NCBI RefSeq assembly: GCF_001043955.1
Contig: NZ_LABZ01000007.1
Location: forward strand, 1-40,808
Direction: 5' to 3'
From: Methylobacterium tarhaniae
GTDB taxonomy: Bacteria; Pseudomonadota; Alphaproteobacteria; Rhizobiales; Beijerinckiaceae
Length of the DNA stretch: 40,808 nucleotides
The translations under genes and the position numbers were made by a program. Positions 1 to 8,470 of this stretch are shown here, in pieces (position 1 is the stretch's first letter; each line of letters starts with the position of its first letter). The notes under the pieces are model-generated. The model searched no databases. It was not told the origin of the DNA and saw only the letters and a program-made list of their open reading frames with translations.

Positions 1-836
1 GCCCGGTCGGCGAGGCCGAGCATGTCGCGCACCGTCTCGGCGGTGACGTGGCCGGCGCCGTGGGCGATCGCCTGGTCGAGGAGCGAGAGCGAGTCGCGCA
101 CCGAGCCCTCGGCGGCCCGGGCGATGGCGGCCAGCGCCTCGGCCTCGGCCGAGACGCCCTCGGCGTCGCAGATCTTCCGGAGATGGGCGATCAGCGCCTC
201 GGCCTCGACCCGGCGCAGGTCGAAGCGCTGGCAGCGCGACAGGATGGTGACCGGAACCTTGCGGATCTCGGTGGTGGCGAAGACGAACTTCGCGTGCGGC
301 GGCGGCTCCTCCAGCGTCTTCAGGAAGGCGTTGAACGCCTTCTCGGACAGCATGTGGACCTCGTCGACGATGTAGACCTTGTAGCGCGCCGAGACCGGCG
401 AGTAGCGGATGCCGTCGATGATCTGGCGGACGTCGTCGATGCCGGTATGCGAGGCGGCGTCCATCTCCAGCACGTCGATGTGCCGGGATTCCATGATGGC
501 GGCGCAATGCAGGCCGAGCTTCGGCAGCCGGATCGTCGGCCCGGCATTCGGGTCGTCGGGCAGGGCGTAGTTGAGGCCGCGGGCGAGGATGCGGGCGGTG
601 GTGGTCTTGCCGACGCCCCGCACGCCGGTGAGCATCCAGGCCTGCGGGATGCGGCCGGCCTCGAAGGCGTTCGCCAGGGTGCGCACCATGGCGCCCTGGC
701 CGATCAGGTCGTCGAAATCCTTGGGCCGGTACTTGCGCGCTAGGACCCGGTAGGCGGGAGCCGGCGGAGCCGGGGCGGCGCTGAACCCGGGAAGACCCGG
801 CTCGTCGATCGAGGGCGTGCCGGAGGTCTCGTCCAT
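1..836 (-). CDS. dnaX: DNA polymerase III subunit gamma/tau (3' part outside window)
   Basis: This is the clamp-loader ATPase that loads the beta sliding clamp and bridges polymerase cores at the replication fork. The translation begins MDETSGTPSIDEPG and has a Walker A motif, GVRGVGKT, at about residues 71-78. A DEVHMLSEKAFNAFLKTLEE segment (Walker B region) and the sensor/arginine-finger segment LSRCQRFDLRR follow, then the start of domain III. The gene runs off the left edge, so the C-terminal tau domains are not seen. The four-Cys zinc module found in E. coli between Walker A and Walker B is replaced by a segment with one Cys (LGLHCAAIM), a pattern I associate with alphaproteobacteria. 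The ATG at 836 gives a typical short N-terminal extension. The SRP RNA gene lies just upstream on the same strand. Confidence 0.96.
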   Translation of the reverse strand, partial: MDETSGTPSIDEPGLPGFSAAPAPPAPAYRVLARKYRPKDFDDLIGQGAMVRTLANAFEAGRIPQAWMLTGVRGVGKTTTARILARGLNYALPDDPNAGPTIRLPKLGLHCAAIMESRHIDVLEMDAASHTGIDDVRQIIDGIRYSPVSARYKVYIVDEVHMLSEKAFNAFLKTLEEPPPHAKFVFATTEIRKVPVTILSRCQRFDLRRVEAEALIAHLRKICDAEGVSAEAEALAAIARAAEGSVRDSLSLLDQAIAHGAGHVTAETVRDMLGLADR

Positions 837-898
837 GCGCTCGCAGGGTCGTGAGGGCGGCCCCCGAGGCGGGGGCGCACGCGCTCCTGAAAGGGGTA

Positions 899-1002
899 GG
901 GTGGGAGGCTGGACGAAAACCCGCTCGGTCTCGTTAGGGCTGCTTCCTTCCGGACCTGACCCGGTTGGCGAGTGAAACGTCCCTCGCCAACCTCCCGAGG
1001 CC
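899..1002 (-). ncRNA. ffs: Signal recognition particle RNA (4.5S type)
   Basis: The minus strand carries the conserved SRP Alu-less hairpin core, GGTCAGGTCCGGAAGGAAGC, at about 939-958. It binds Ffh and FtsY for co-translational membrane targeting. The outer ends pair: GGGAGGTT near 991-998 with AGCCTCCC near 904-911, which sets the approximate limits of a roughly 100-nt small bacterial SRP RNA. The exact ends are inferred from this pairing. Its position directly upstream of dnaX on the same strand is common in alphaproteobacteria. Confidence 0.93.
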
Positions 1003-1109
1003 TATATGGCGGGCCGGCGCCGGAAACGCAAGCGCGGCTCTGCCTCGGCGCGTGACTCCGTTCGGGCTGCGCGTTGTAAGAGCCTCGTTACCACCGGAGA
1101 CCCCGCCGC

Positions 1110-2099
1110 ATGCGCCTGCCGCTCCTCGCCGTCGCCCTCCTCTCCGCCACGGCTGCCGCCGCCGCTCCCTCCTACGGGCCAGAGCTCGAAGGGTTCGACT
1201 ATCCCTATCCGGTCAGGCGCCACACCTTTGCGTCGCAGGGCCAGGACCTGGCGATGGCCTACATGGAGGTGACGCCGGAGCGCCCGAACGGCCGCACCGT
1301 CGTGCTGCTCCACGGCAAGAACTTCTGCGCCGCGACCTGGGGCGAGACCGCGGCCGTGCTGGCCCGGGCCGGCTACCGGGTGCTCGCCCTCGACCAGGTC
1401 GGCTTCTGCAAGTCGACGAAGCCCGCGGGCTACCAGTTCAGCTTCAGCCAACTCGCCACCAACACCCGTGGCCTGCTCGCCGCCCTCGGCATCGGACGAG
1501 CCACCATCGTCGGCCACTCGATGGGCGGCATGCTGGCGGCCCGCTACGCCCTGATGTTCCCGGAGGCGGTGGATCGGCTGGTGATGGTCGATCCCCTCGG
1601 GCTCGAGGACTGGCAGGCCAAGGGCGTGCCCTACCAGACCATCGACGCGGCCTACGCCACCGAGCGCAAGACGAGTGCCGCCGGCATCAAGGCCTATCAG
1701 CTCAAGTTCTACTATGACGACCAGTGGAAACCGGAATACGACCGCTGGGTCGAGATGCAGGCCGGGCTCTACGCCGGTCCCGGCGCCGAGCGGGTGGCCT
1801 GGAACCAGGCCCAGACCTCGGACATGATCTTCACCCAGCCGGTCGTGCACGAATTCGACCGGCTGCGCGTGCCGACGGTGCTGATGGTCGGGACCAAGGA
1901 CCGAACGGCCCCGGGCGCCAACCGCGCCGCGCCGGCCCTCGCCGAGACCCTGGGGCGCTACGACCGGCTCGGGCCGGAGGTCGCGGCGCGGATCACGGGG
2001 GCGAGGCTGGTGATGTTCGAGGGCCTGGGCCACTCGCCGCAGGTCGAGGCGCCGGACCGGTTCCACGAGACGTTGCTGCGGGAACTGGCGGCCCGGTGA
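1110..2099 (+). CDS. Exported alpha/beta-fold hydrolase
   Basis: This is a 329-residue alpha/beta hydrolase with a clear N-terminal signal peptide (MRLPLLAVALLSATAAAAAP), so it probably acts in the periplasm. The oxyanion-loop segment LLHGKNF has His68. The nucleophile elbow GHSMGG has Ser137. The acid is probably Asp264 in VGTKDRTAPG, and the catalytic His is His308 in GLGHSPQ, so the Ser-Asp-His triad is complete. The order and spacing match haloperoxidase- or esterase-like members of the family, but the substrate cannot be read from the sequence. It is a single gene, facing away from the SRP RNA and convergent with the NUDIX gene, whose stop lies 40 bases downstream. The start is chosen because it begins the signal peptide directly. 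Confidence 0.93.
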   Translation: MRLPLLAVALLSATAAAAAPSYGPELEGFDYPYPVRRHTFASQGQDLAMAYMEVTPERPNGRTVVLLHGKNFCAATWGETAAVLARAGYRVLALDQVGFCKSTKPAGYQFSFSQLATNTRGLLAALGIGRATIVGHSMGGMLAARYALMFPEAVDRLVMVDPLGLEDWQAKGVPYQTIDAAYATERKTSAAGIKAYQLKFYYDDQWKPEYDRWVEMQAGLYAGPGAERVAWNQAQTSDMIFTQPVVHEFDRLRVPTVLMVGTKDRTAPGANRAAPALAETLGRYDRLGPEVAARITGARLVMFEGLGHSPQVEAPDRFHETLLRELAAR

Positions 2100-2138
2100 G
2101 GCGGTCTCCCCGCTCCATCGGCACGGTTTGTCCCGCCG

Positions 2139-2726
2139 CTACTTCCGCAGCAAGTCCAAAAGATCCCCCGGCAGATCCCCCCGCCGGGCCCGCTCGGCGA
2201 GGCACAAGAGCAGCGCCACGCTCGGCCCGTCGGTGATCGTGCCCGTCAGCGCCTCGCCCAAAGCCTCGGCGAAGGGGAGGCGGCGCACCCGCAGGCTCTC
2301 CTGCGGGTCGGGATGAGCCGGGCCGCGCTTCAGGTTCCAGGCGACGAAGCCCGGCACCCGCTCGCTCGAGATGCCCGGCGAGGCGTCGAGGCGCAGCAGC
2401 TCGAGCCAGGATTTGGCCTCGTCGCCGGTCTCCTCCTTGAGTTCGCGCCGGGCGGTGGCGAGCGCGTCGTCGGCGACCGGGCCGGAGCCGCGGGGCAATT
2501 CCCAGGTGAAGCGGTCGAGCACGTAGCGGTACTGGCCGATCAGAGTCACCCGCCCTTCCGGATCGACCGGCAGCACCGCGACCCCGAACACCTTGAAGCG
2601 CAGGGCGACGTGGGGATGCTCGCGGCCGGATTCGTGGCGCAACCGGTCGAGGTCGACGCCCAGATAGCGGTCCTCGTAGCGGCGCTCGCGCGAGAGCGTC
2701 ACCCAGGGGTTGTGGCGGTCGGTCAT
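2139..2726 (-). CDS. NUDIX hydrolase, ADP-ribose pyrophosphatase-like
   Basis: This 195-residue protein has a NUDIX box at about residues 80-101. It begins at Gly80 in PRGSGPVADD and ends in RRELKEETG, which supplies the metal-binding Glu residues. The first Glu of the usual consensus is Asp here, a conservative change. The N-terminal layout, with a YEDRYLGVDLDRLRHESG strand segment followed by LIGQYRYVLDRFTWELPRG, fits hydrolases of nucleoside diphosphate sugars such as ADP-ribose. The substrate is a family-level inference. The gene lies 92 bases downstream of the M20 peptidase gene on the same strand and could be co-transcribed with it. Confidence 0.92.
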   Translation of the reverse strand: MTDRHNPWVTLSRERRYEDRYLGVDLDRLRHESGREHPHVALRFKVFGVAVLPVDPEGRVTLIGQYRYVLDRFTWELPRGSGPVADDALATARRELKEETGDEAKSWLELLRLDASPGISSERVPGFVAWNLKRGPAHPDPQESLRVRRLPFAEALGEALTGTITDGPSVALLLCLAERARRGDLPGDLLDLLRK

Positions 2727-2818
2727 GCGCGCCTGTCATCCGTGGCGGTCCCGCATCCGTGCAGGATGCGGGCCTGCAACGCGGGGTGGGGGGCGAAAGA
2801 TCGCTCCGCCCCGGATCC

Positions 2819-3955
2819 TCAGAGAGTCTCCAGCAGCCGCTGCATCAGCCGCAGGCGCGGGGCGATCGAGGAGATCAGGCCGTATTCCTGCAGGGTGTGC
2901 GCCCCGTCGCCGTCGATGCCGAGCCCGTCGAGGGTCGGGATGCCGAGGGACGCGGTGAAGTTGCCGTCCGAGCCGCCGCCGGTGAGCGGCACCTCGCCGA
3001 GATCGATCCCGAGCTCGTCGCGGGCGAGCGCCTTGGCGTGGGCGTAGAGCGCGGCGCCGGCTTGCGACGCGTAGGGCGGCCGGTTCATGCCGCCGGTCAC
3101 CGTCACGCGGAAATCCTCGGAGGCGCGAAGCCCGAGGATCCGGCCGGCGTAATCCTGCCCGTCGGCGGCGGTCACGACCCGCAGGTCGACGGCGAACCTG
3201 CAATGCTGCGGCACCACGTTCTCGGCGGTGCCGCCCGCGACGGTGCCGACCGTCGTGGTGACGCCGCGCGAATAGTCGGTCAGCCCCTCGATCTCCAGGA
3301 TCAGCCGGGCGGCCTCCCGGATGGCGTTGCGGCCGTCGGCGTGGCGGGTGCCCGCATGCGAGGGACGGCCCTCGACATGGACATCGAAGCGCCCGACCCC
3401 TTTTCGCCCGGTCACCACCTTGCCGCCGTCGCGGCCGGGCTCGGTCACCAGCACGGCGGCGCTCGTCCGGCCCAGATCCTCGATCAGCCCGCGGGTCGAT
3501 TGCGAGCCGGTCTCCTCGTCGCTGGTGAACAGGAAGGTGAGGGGGCGCCGCGCGAGGCCCGAGCGGGACGCCGCCGCGAAGGCCTGGAGCGCCAGCCAGG
3601 CGCCGCCCTTCATGTCGTAGACGCCCGGGCCGTAGAGGCGGTCGCCCTCGACCCGCACCGGCAGATCGTGGGCGAGCGTGCCGATCGGGTGCACGGTGTC
3701 GAGATGGGACAGGACCAGGAGGCCGGGCTCACCCGTCCGCGGCCCCGCCCGCAGGATCAGGTTGTCGCCGAAACCCTCCCGGCCCGGCACCCGCTCGGCG
3801 GCGAGACCCAGCGAGGCGGCCTCCTCGGCGACGAGATCCATCATCCGGTTGACGCCGTCAGTCGAATCCGTCGGGCTCTCCACCGCCAGCCAGCGCGAGA
3901 CCGCCGCGACGGCGCGCTCCGGCGAGAGGTCGGTGGGCAAGGGGGAGGGGGTCAT
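2819..3955 (-). CDS. M20-family metallopeptidase (CPG2/ArgE/DapE type)
   Basis: This is a 378-residue dizinc peptidase or amidohydrolase of family M20. Visible metal and catalytic motifs are SHLDTVHP (His84, Asp86), YDMKGG (bridging Asp114), TSDEETGS (catalytic Glu147 and metal Glu148), and VTEPG (Glu172). A His in DGAHTLQEYG near the C-terminus completes the site. The dimerisation (lid) domain is inserted between them, with RPSHAGTRHADGRNAI typical of the glutamate carboxypeptidase branch. A role in removing C-terminal glutamate or deacylating N-acyl amino acids is possible, but the substrate is not determined. No signal peptide is seen, so it is probably cytoplasmic. The length is normal for the family. 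Confidence 0.93.
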   Translation of the reverse strand: MTPSPLPTDLSPERAVAAVSRWLAVESPTDSTDGVNRMMDLVAEEAASLGLAAERVPGREGFGDNLILRAGPRTGEPGLLVLSHLDTVHPIGTLAHDLPVRVEGDRLYGPGVYDMKGGAWLALQAFAAASRSGLARRPLTFLFTSDEETGSQSTRGLIEDLGRTSAAVLVTEPGRDGGKVVTGRKGVGRFDVHVEGRPSHAGTRHADGRNAIREAARLILEIEGLTDYSRGVTTTVGTVAGGTAENVVPQHCRFAVDLRVVTAADGQDYAGRILGLRASEDFRVTVTGGMNRPPYASQAGAALYAHAKALARDELGIDLGEVPLTGGGSDGNFTASLGIPTLDGLGIDGDGAHTLQEYGLISSIAPRLRLMQRLLETL

Positions 3956-4039
3956 CGGGGGCCTCGGATCGGATGATCTAACAACGCGGATGTATCACCG
4001 CTTCGGCGCGCGACATGCGACACCATCGAGAAAAGCGCG

Positions 4040-5239
4040 CTACGTCTCCACCAGCCCCGTCGTGCTGCCCGAGGCCTCGGAATCCGGCCGGCCATGCGGC
4101 AGGGCGAGGTATTCCTCCGAGCGCATCTCGATCAGGCGCGAGACCGTGCGCTCGAACTCGAACGCCTCGCGGCCGGAATCGGCCAGATACAGCCCGGTCG
4201 GCTCGGCGGCGGCGGAGGCCAGCAGCTTGGTGCGGGTGTCGTAGAGCGCATCGACCAGGATGATGAAGCGCTTGGCCTCGTTGCGCTGGGCTAAGTCCAT
4301 CACCGGGATCTCTTCGACGATCACGGTGTGGAAGCGCTCGGCCAGGGCCAGGTAGTCGGCGGCGCCGAGGGGCCGGGCGCAGAGATCCGCGAAGGTGAAC
4401 CGGGCGACGCCGCCGGCCGCCTCGGGGATCGCCACCTCGTGGCCCTTGACCTGGATCGTCGTCGGCCGCCCCTGCGGCTCGCCGGACAGCGCCCGGAACG
4501 CCCCGGTGAGCGCCTGCGCCGCCGCCGCGTCCGCCGGCACGTGGTAGACCGGGCTGCCGCCGAGCTTCTCCAGGCGGAAATCGGTGCGCGAATCGAGCCG
4601 CACGACCTCGACCCGCTCCTTGAGCTGGTCGATGAAGGGCAGGAACAGGGCGCGGTTGAGCCCGCCCTCGTAGAGCCGGTCGGGCTCGACGTTCGAGGTC
4701 GCCACCATCACGGTGCCACGGGCGAAGAGCGCGGTGAACAGACGCCCGAGGATCATCGCGTCGGCGATGTCGGTGACGGTGAACTCGTCGAAGCAGAGCA
4801 GGCGCGCTTCCGCCGCCAGCGCCTCGGCCACCGGCTGGATCGGGTCGTCGCCCCGGGCGGTTCCCTGCTTCACCGCCTGGCGGTGGCGGTGGATGCGCTC
4901 GTGCACGTCGCCCATGAAGGCATGGAAATGGACCCGGCGTTTCGGGTTCGGGGCCGCCTCGTGGAAGAGGTCCATCAGCATGGTCTTGCCGCGGCCGACC
5001 AGACCCCAGACGTAGAGGCCGCGGGGACCGGCGACCGGATCCGGCTGGCGCCCGAACAGCCGGCCGAGGAGGCCCGGCTTCTCGGGAGGCGGCACCTCGG
5101 CGAGGTCGCGGATCAGCTCGTCGAAGCGGGCGACGAGGTCGGTCTGGGCGGCATCGCGCTCGATCGCACCCGACTCGACCAGGGCGTCGTAGCGGGTGGC
5201 GACCGGGCCACGGGCGGCGGAAGCGGGGCTGTGCGTCAC
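4040..5239 (-). CDS. zapE: Cell division protein ZapE / AFG1-family ATPase
   Basis: The reading frame gives a 399-residue P-loop ATPase of the AFG1/ZapE family. Walker A is GLVGRGKT at about residues 79-86 and Walker B is LLCFDEF at about 147-153. Between them is HFHAFMGDVHERIHRHR, a hallmark of the family. Further family segments are VATSNVEPDRLYEGGLNR and DLCARPLGAADYLALA. ZapE binds FtsZ and modulates the Z-ring; mitochondrial AFG1 is involved in membrane-protein quality control. The frame stays open far upstream of the family's normal N-terminus, to about 6121. I chose the GTG at 5239 because homology begins near there. No strong ribosome-binding site is visible, so the start is uncertain by some tens of bases. 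Confidence 0.92.
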   Translation of the reverse strand: MTHSPASAARGPVATRYDALVESGAIERDAAQTDLVARFDELIRDLAEVPPPEKPGLLGRLFGRQPDPVAGPRGLYVWGLVGRGKTMLMDLFHEAAPNPKRRVHFHAFMGDVHERIHRHRQAVKQGTARGDDPIQPVAEALAAEARLLCFDEFTVTDIADAMILGRLFTALFARGTVMVATSNVEPDRLYEGGLNRALFLPFIDQLKERVEVVRLDSRTDFRLEKLGGSPVYHVPADAAAAQALTGAFRALSGEPQGRPTTIQVKGHEVAIPEAAGGVARFTFADLCARPLGAADYLALAERFHTVIVEEIPVMDLAQRNEAKRFIILVDALYDTRTKLLASAAAEPTGLYLADSGREAFEFERTVSRLIEMRSEEYLALPHGRPDSEASGSTTGLVET

Positions 5240-5437
5240 CAGACGGGGATTATCGCGGCGCGCGGGCCCGCGCAATGCGGTGAGATCATGGCGGATGCAT
5301 GCGCCGGCGGCACGGCCGCCGTGCCGTGCAACCCCGGAACGGGGATCCCATCTGCTGCATTGCACAATCTCGGTCGCCGACCGGGATGAGGAAACGCTCG
5401 AGATCGTGCCGTCCCCTGTCCGGAGAGCACCTCGAGA

Positions 5438-6037
5438 ATGCCAGATACCCAACTGCCTGCCGGCACCCAGATCCGGCGCCTCTGGTCGACCGACCGCGAT
5501 GCGGTCGTCACCCTGTTCCGCGGCCTCGACCCGCAATCCCGCTTCGACCGGTTCATGGGCGCGGTGAGCGAGGCCGCCGCGGCGACCTACGCGGCCCGTG
5601 CCGTTTCCGCCGAGGGCCTGGTCTTCGGCGCCTTCGCGGAGGGAACCCTGCGGGGGGTCGGCGAGCTGCGCCCCGCCGGCGCGGCGGCCGAGGCCGAGAT
5701 CGCCTTCGCGGTGGCGCCCGGCCATCGCGGGCGCGGGCTCGGCGCCGCCCTCGGCGCGCGCCTCACGCAAGCCGCCCGCAACGGCGGCAAAAGCCGGCTG
5801 CACTTGCGTTGCCTGCCCGGCAATCGCCCGATGCGGGCCTTGGCGAGACGCCTCGGCGCCGAGCTGCGCCTCGACAGCCGGGAGATCCACGCCGTCCTGG
5901 CGCTCAGCCCGCCCACGCTCTTCTCGCTCTGGCGCGAGGGCATGGACGGCGTGTTCGACGCCGCGGTGGCCGCGTCGACGACCTGGCCGATCGTGAACCT
6001 GCCGATCATGGACCTGCCGATCTTGCCCGCCCTCTGA
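5438..6037 (+). CDS. GNAT-family N-acetyltransferase
   Basis: This is a 199-residue acetyltransferase. The acetyl-CoA binding motif A is visible as VAPGHRGRGLGAALGARL at about residues 92-109, followed by the motif B helix region NRPMRALARRLGAELR. The N-terminal half (IRRLWSTDRDAVVTLFRGLDPQSR) resembles the GNAT domains fused to acyl-CoA synthetases in protein-acetylating PatZ-type enzymes, but here it stands alone. The acceptor, protein lysine or small amine, cannot be told from sequence. A GGAGAG sequence precedes the ATG. A stem-loop lies about 40 bases after the stop. It is divergent from zapE with about 200 bases between the starts. Confidence 0.88.
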   Translation: MPDTQLPAGTQIRRLWSTDRDAVVTLFRGLDPQSRFDRFMGAVSEAAAATYAARAVSAEGLVFGAFAEGTLRGVGELRPAGAAAEAEIAFAVAPGHRGRGLGAALGARLTQAARNGGKSRLHLRCLPGNRPMRALARRLGAELRLDSREIHAVLALSPPTLFSLWREGMDGVFDAAVAASTTWPIVNLPIMDLPILPAL

Positions 6038-6076
6038 TCGCCTGACCGCGCGCCGCCGACGGCGACGCGTCGCGGC

Positions 6077-6112
6077 GTCGTCCCGGGGCTGGTCATGCCG
6101 CCTCGGGACGAC
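6077..6112 (+). terminator. Stem-loop after GNAT gene
   Basis: The arms GTCGTCCCG (6077-6085) and CGGGACGAC (6104-6112) pair perfectly over 9 bp around an 18-base loop, 40 bases after the acetyltransferase stop. There is no U-tract, so it is a candidate terminator or RNA-stabilising hairpin only. Confidence 0.4.
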
Positions 6113-6246
6113 CTCGGGCAACGAAGCCCGCCCGTGGAATAGTGAATAAAACCTTAATCGAGACCCCGCCTCGCCACGATCCGGCCCCTCCCGTGCCGGA
6201 TTGCCCGGGTCAAACCGGAGGCAAGACAGCAGGAGGGGACATCCGG

Positions 6247-6453
6247 ATGCAGCCCGTCCGTACCACGAGCGGCGAGGACACCGCCGCGCAGATCCAGTCG
6301 AGCCTGGAGCGCTCCGTCGCGGCGGCGCTGCGCACCATCGCGGCGGTCCAGGCGGAGCGCAACGCGCCCCCGGTCCGGTCCGCCCGCCTGCGGCTCGCGA
6401 CGGTCTACGGCGTCACCCGCCTCCGGCGGCGGCGCGAGCGGGACGCTCTCTAG
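6247..6453 (+). CDS. Small basic protein of unknown function (68 aa)
   Basis: I do not recognise this protein. The start is well supported: an AGGAGGGG ribosome-binding sequence at 6231-6238 sits 8 bases before ATG 6247, although the frame is open further upstream. The product begins MQPVRTTSGEDTAAQIQ and is rich in Ala and Arg. It has a predicted amphipathic helix in the middle (SSLERSVAAALRTIAAVQAE) and a strongly basic tail (RLRRRRERDAL). It has no signal peptide or membrane span, so it is probably cytoplasmic, and the basic tail would suit nucleic-acid or membrane-surface binding (inference). Its stop overlaps the stop of the convergent phosphotransferase gene by 4 bases. Confidence 0.6.
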   Translation: MQPVRTTSGEDTAAQIQSSLERSVAAALRTIAAVQAERNAPPVRSARLRLATVYGVTRLRRRRERDAL

Positions 6454-7502
6454 CCCCGCGCCAACTCCCAGCCCCGCTCGGCGAGCGCGATGCCCAGCGC
6501 CCCCTTCTGGCTCGCCTCGTCGCTGGAGGCGTTGCCGGCCATGGACCGGGCGAGCACGCCTTCCAGGATCACCGCCAGGCGGAAGAGCGCGAAGGCGACG
6601 TGGAACGGCGTGATGCCGTCGCGCCGCCCGGTTCGCTCGCAGTAGCGGCGCACATACTCGTCCTGGGTCGGGATGCCGAGGGCGGAAAGGTCGCGCCCGA
6701 GCATGCCGCGATAGGCGGTCGGCGCCGTGTTGTAGGCGATGCAGTTATAGCCGAGATCGGCCAGCGGATGGCCGAGCGTCGCCAGCTCCCAGTCGATGAT
6801 GCCGATCACCCGCGGCTCGGTCTTGTGGAAGATCATGTTGTCGAGGCGGAAATCGCCGTGGACGATCCGGGTCTCGTCGCTGTCGGCCGGGATATGGGCC
6901 GGCAACCACTCGGCGAGGCGGTCGATCGCCGCGTTCTCGCGGGTCTTCGACGCGACCCACTGCTTCGACCAGCGCTCGATCTGGCGCTGGAAGTAGTTGC
7001 CGGCACGGCCGAAATCGGCGAGCCCGATCGCCGCCGGGTCGACGAGGTGGAGGCGGGCCAGGGCCTCGTTCATGCCGTAATAGATCGGCGCCCGCTCCTC
7101 GCGTGCCAGCTCGGGCAGCATCGGGTCCCAGAACACGCGGCCGTGCAGCCGCTCCATCAGGTAGAACGGCGTGCCGATGACGGCCGGATCGGCGCAATAG
7201 GCCACCGCCTGCGGCACCGGCACGTCGGTGCGGGCGAGCGCCTGCAAGACGCGGAACTCCCGGTCGACCGCGTGGGCGGAAGGCAGGAGCTTTCCGGGCG
7301 GCTGCTTGCGCAGCACGTATTCCCCGGCCTCGGCCATGACCAGGAAGGTCGGGTTCGATTGCCCGCCGCGCATCTGGCGCAGCTCGTTCATCCGCCCGAG
7401 CCCCTGCTGGGCGAGGAACGCCTCCAGCGCCTCGGTCGGGAAGCGGTGCGCCTCGCGCACCGGGATGGTCTCGGGCAGGTCGGACGGGGATGGGGCAGTC
7501 AT
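6450..7502 (-). CDS. APH-like phosphotransferase family protein (ACAD10/11-type kinase)
   Basis: This 350-residue protein has the aminoglycoside phosphotransferase/choline kinase fold. The N-lobe has an RQMRGGQSNPTFLV glycine-rich segment and VLRKQPPGKLLPSAH, typical of the branch next to acyl-CoA dehydrogenases (the ACAD10/11 kinase domain). The catalytic loop is VHGDFRLDN at about residues 214-222, and the metal-binding segment is IIDWELATLG at about 235-244. In the ACAD10/11 branch the domain phosphorylates 4-hydroxy fatty acyl substrates; applying that role here is inference. No acyl-CoA dehydrogenase gene is adjacent. A role in antibiotic resistance is unlikely given the family branch. 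Confidence 0.9.
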   Translation of the reverse strand: MTAPSPSDLPETIPVREAHRFPTEALEAFLAQQGLGRMNELRQMRGGQSNPTFLVMAEAGEYVLRKQPPGKLLPSAHAVDREFRVLQALARTDVPVPQAVAYCADPAVIGTPFYLMERLHGRVFWDPMLPELAREERAPIYYGMNEALARLHLVDPAAIGLADFGRAGNYFQRQIERWSKQWVASKTRENAAIDRLAEWLPAHIPADSDETRIVHGDFRLDNMIFHKTEPRVIGIIDWELATLGHPLADLGYNCIAYNTAPTAYRGMLGRDLSALGIPTQDEYVRRYCERTGRRDGITPFHVAFALFRLAVILEGVLARSMAGNASSDEASQKGALGIALAERGWELARG

Positions 7503-7675
7503 GCGACCTTCGCGGCCTCTCGCGTGCGTGTCCGGCCTGGACCATGCCCCAGCCGGGGCGCAGGGTCATTCCTGCACCGCAGCAATTCGTCGGGAGATGT
7601 GTGTAGCCCACTGATTTCGCCGCATTTTCCGGCGATCGGGTGGGCAAGCGCACCCCCCGCGACTAGAGTGCCCGC

Positions 7676-8278
7676 ATGATTCGCGCATCCCTCCTCGCCA
7701 CCCTCGGCCTGTTCGCCCTCGTCCTGCCCGCCGAAGCCCGGCCGAAGCCCAAGGCGGAGGCCGCGCCCGCGAGCCTCCAGGCCAGCCCCATCGGCACCTT
7801 CGGCGACTGGAACGTCTTCGCCGCCGGCGAGGGCAAATCGCGCATCTGCTACGCCATCAGCCAGCCGCAGGTGCGGCTGCCGAAGAGCCTCAAGCGCGAT
7901 CCGGCCTACCTCTTCGTCACCGTGCGCAAGGGCGAGAAGGTCAACAACGAGGTCGCGGTGATGCTCGGCTTCGCGCCCAAGCCCGGCAGCAGCCAGGCCA
8001 CCACCACCGCGGCGGCGAACGGCGCCGTGCCGGCCCCGGCCTCCACCGCCTCCGATCCCAGCCTGGCGATCGGCTCGGCGCGCTACGCCCTCGTGGTGAA
8101 GGGCACCAACGCCTGGGTGCAGAACCCGGCCGACGAGAGCAAGGTCGTCGCCGAGATGGCCCGGGGCAAGAAGGTGGTCATCAAGGCCGTCTCGCAGCGC
8201 GGCAACGCCTCGACCGACGAATACGCTCTCGACGGCTTCGGCGAGGCGATGAAGCGCACCCGCGAGGAGTGCAAGTAG
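7676..8278 (+). CDS. IalB-family exported protein (invasion-associated locus B)
   Basis: This is a 200-residue secreted protein with a signal peptide (MIRASLLATLGLFALVLPAEA) followed by a Lys/Pro/Ala linker. The mature part starts with the IalB-family signature FGDWNVF and a Cys in the segment RICYAISQPQ. Another Cys closes the protein (REECK), so a disulphide between the two is likely. Family members are periplasmic or outer-membrane-associated and were named from Bartonella invasion, but they are widespread in non-pathogenic Hyphomicrobiales, and no virulence role should be inferred. A low-complexity Ala/Thr/Pro insertion (about residues 103-123) interrupts the domain. A strong stem-loop follows about 30 bases after the stop. 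Confidence 0.88.
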   Translation: MIRASLLATLGLFALVLPAEARPKPKAEAAPASLQASPIGTFGDWNVFAAGEGKSRICYAISQPQVRLPKSLKRDPAYLFVTVRKGEKVNNEVAVMLGFAPKPGSSQATTTAAANGAVPAPASTASDPSLAIGSARYALVVKGTNAWVQNPADESKVVAEMARGKKVVIKAVSQRGNASTDEYALDGFGEAMKRTREECK

Positions 8279-8308
8279 AGACGTCAAGACGGGTGCGGAG
8301 AAAGTACT

Positions 8309-8349
8309 GCGTCATCCCGGGCTCCGCTTTCGCGGCCCCGGGATGACGC
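8309..8349 (+). terminator. Palindrome after the IalB-family gene
   Basis: GCGTCATCCCGGG (8309-8321) and CCCGGGATGACGC (8337-8349) are perfect 13-bp arms. The 15-base centre can pair further (CCGC/GCGG). The lack of a U-tract and the ATCCCGGG core resemble dispersed extragenic palindromes of alphaproteobacteria as much as an intrinsic terminator. Confidence 0.5.
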
Positions 8350-8470
8350 GGAGGGTTTCGCCGGCATCGATGGTGCGCCCTCGACGCGATTCGGCGCCCG
8401 CCCATCGCGTTTCGGCCCGAATACCCCTATATGCGCCTGTCATCCGTTTCATCCGAAGGTCTGAGATATC

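Noticed and set aside
5240..6121. Long upstream extension of the zapE frame
   Set aside because: The extension is antisense to the acetyltransferase gene and lies outside the normal ZapE length.
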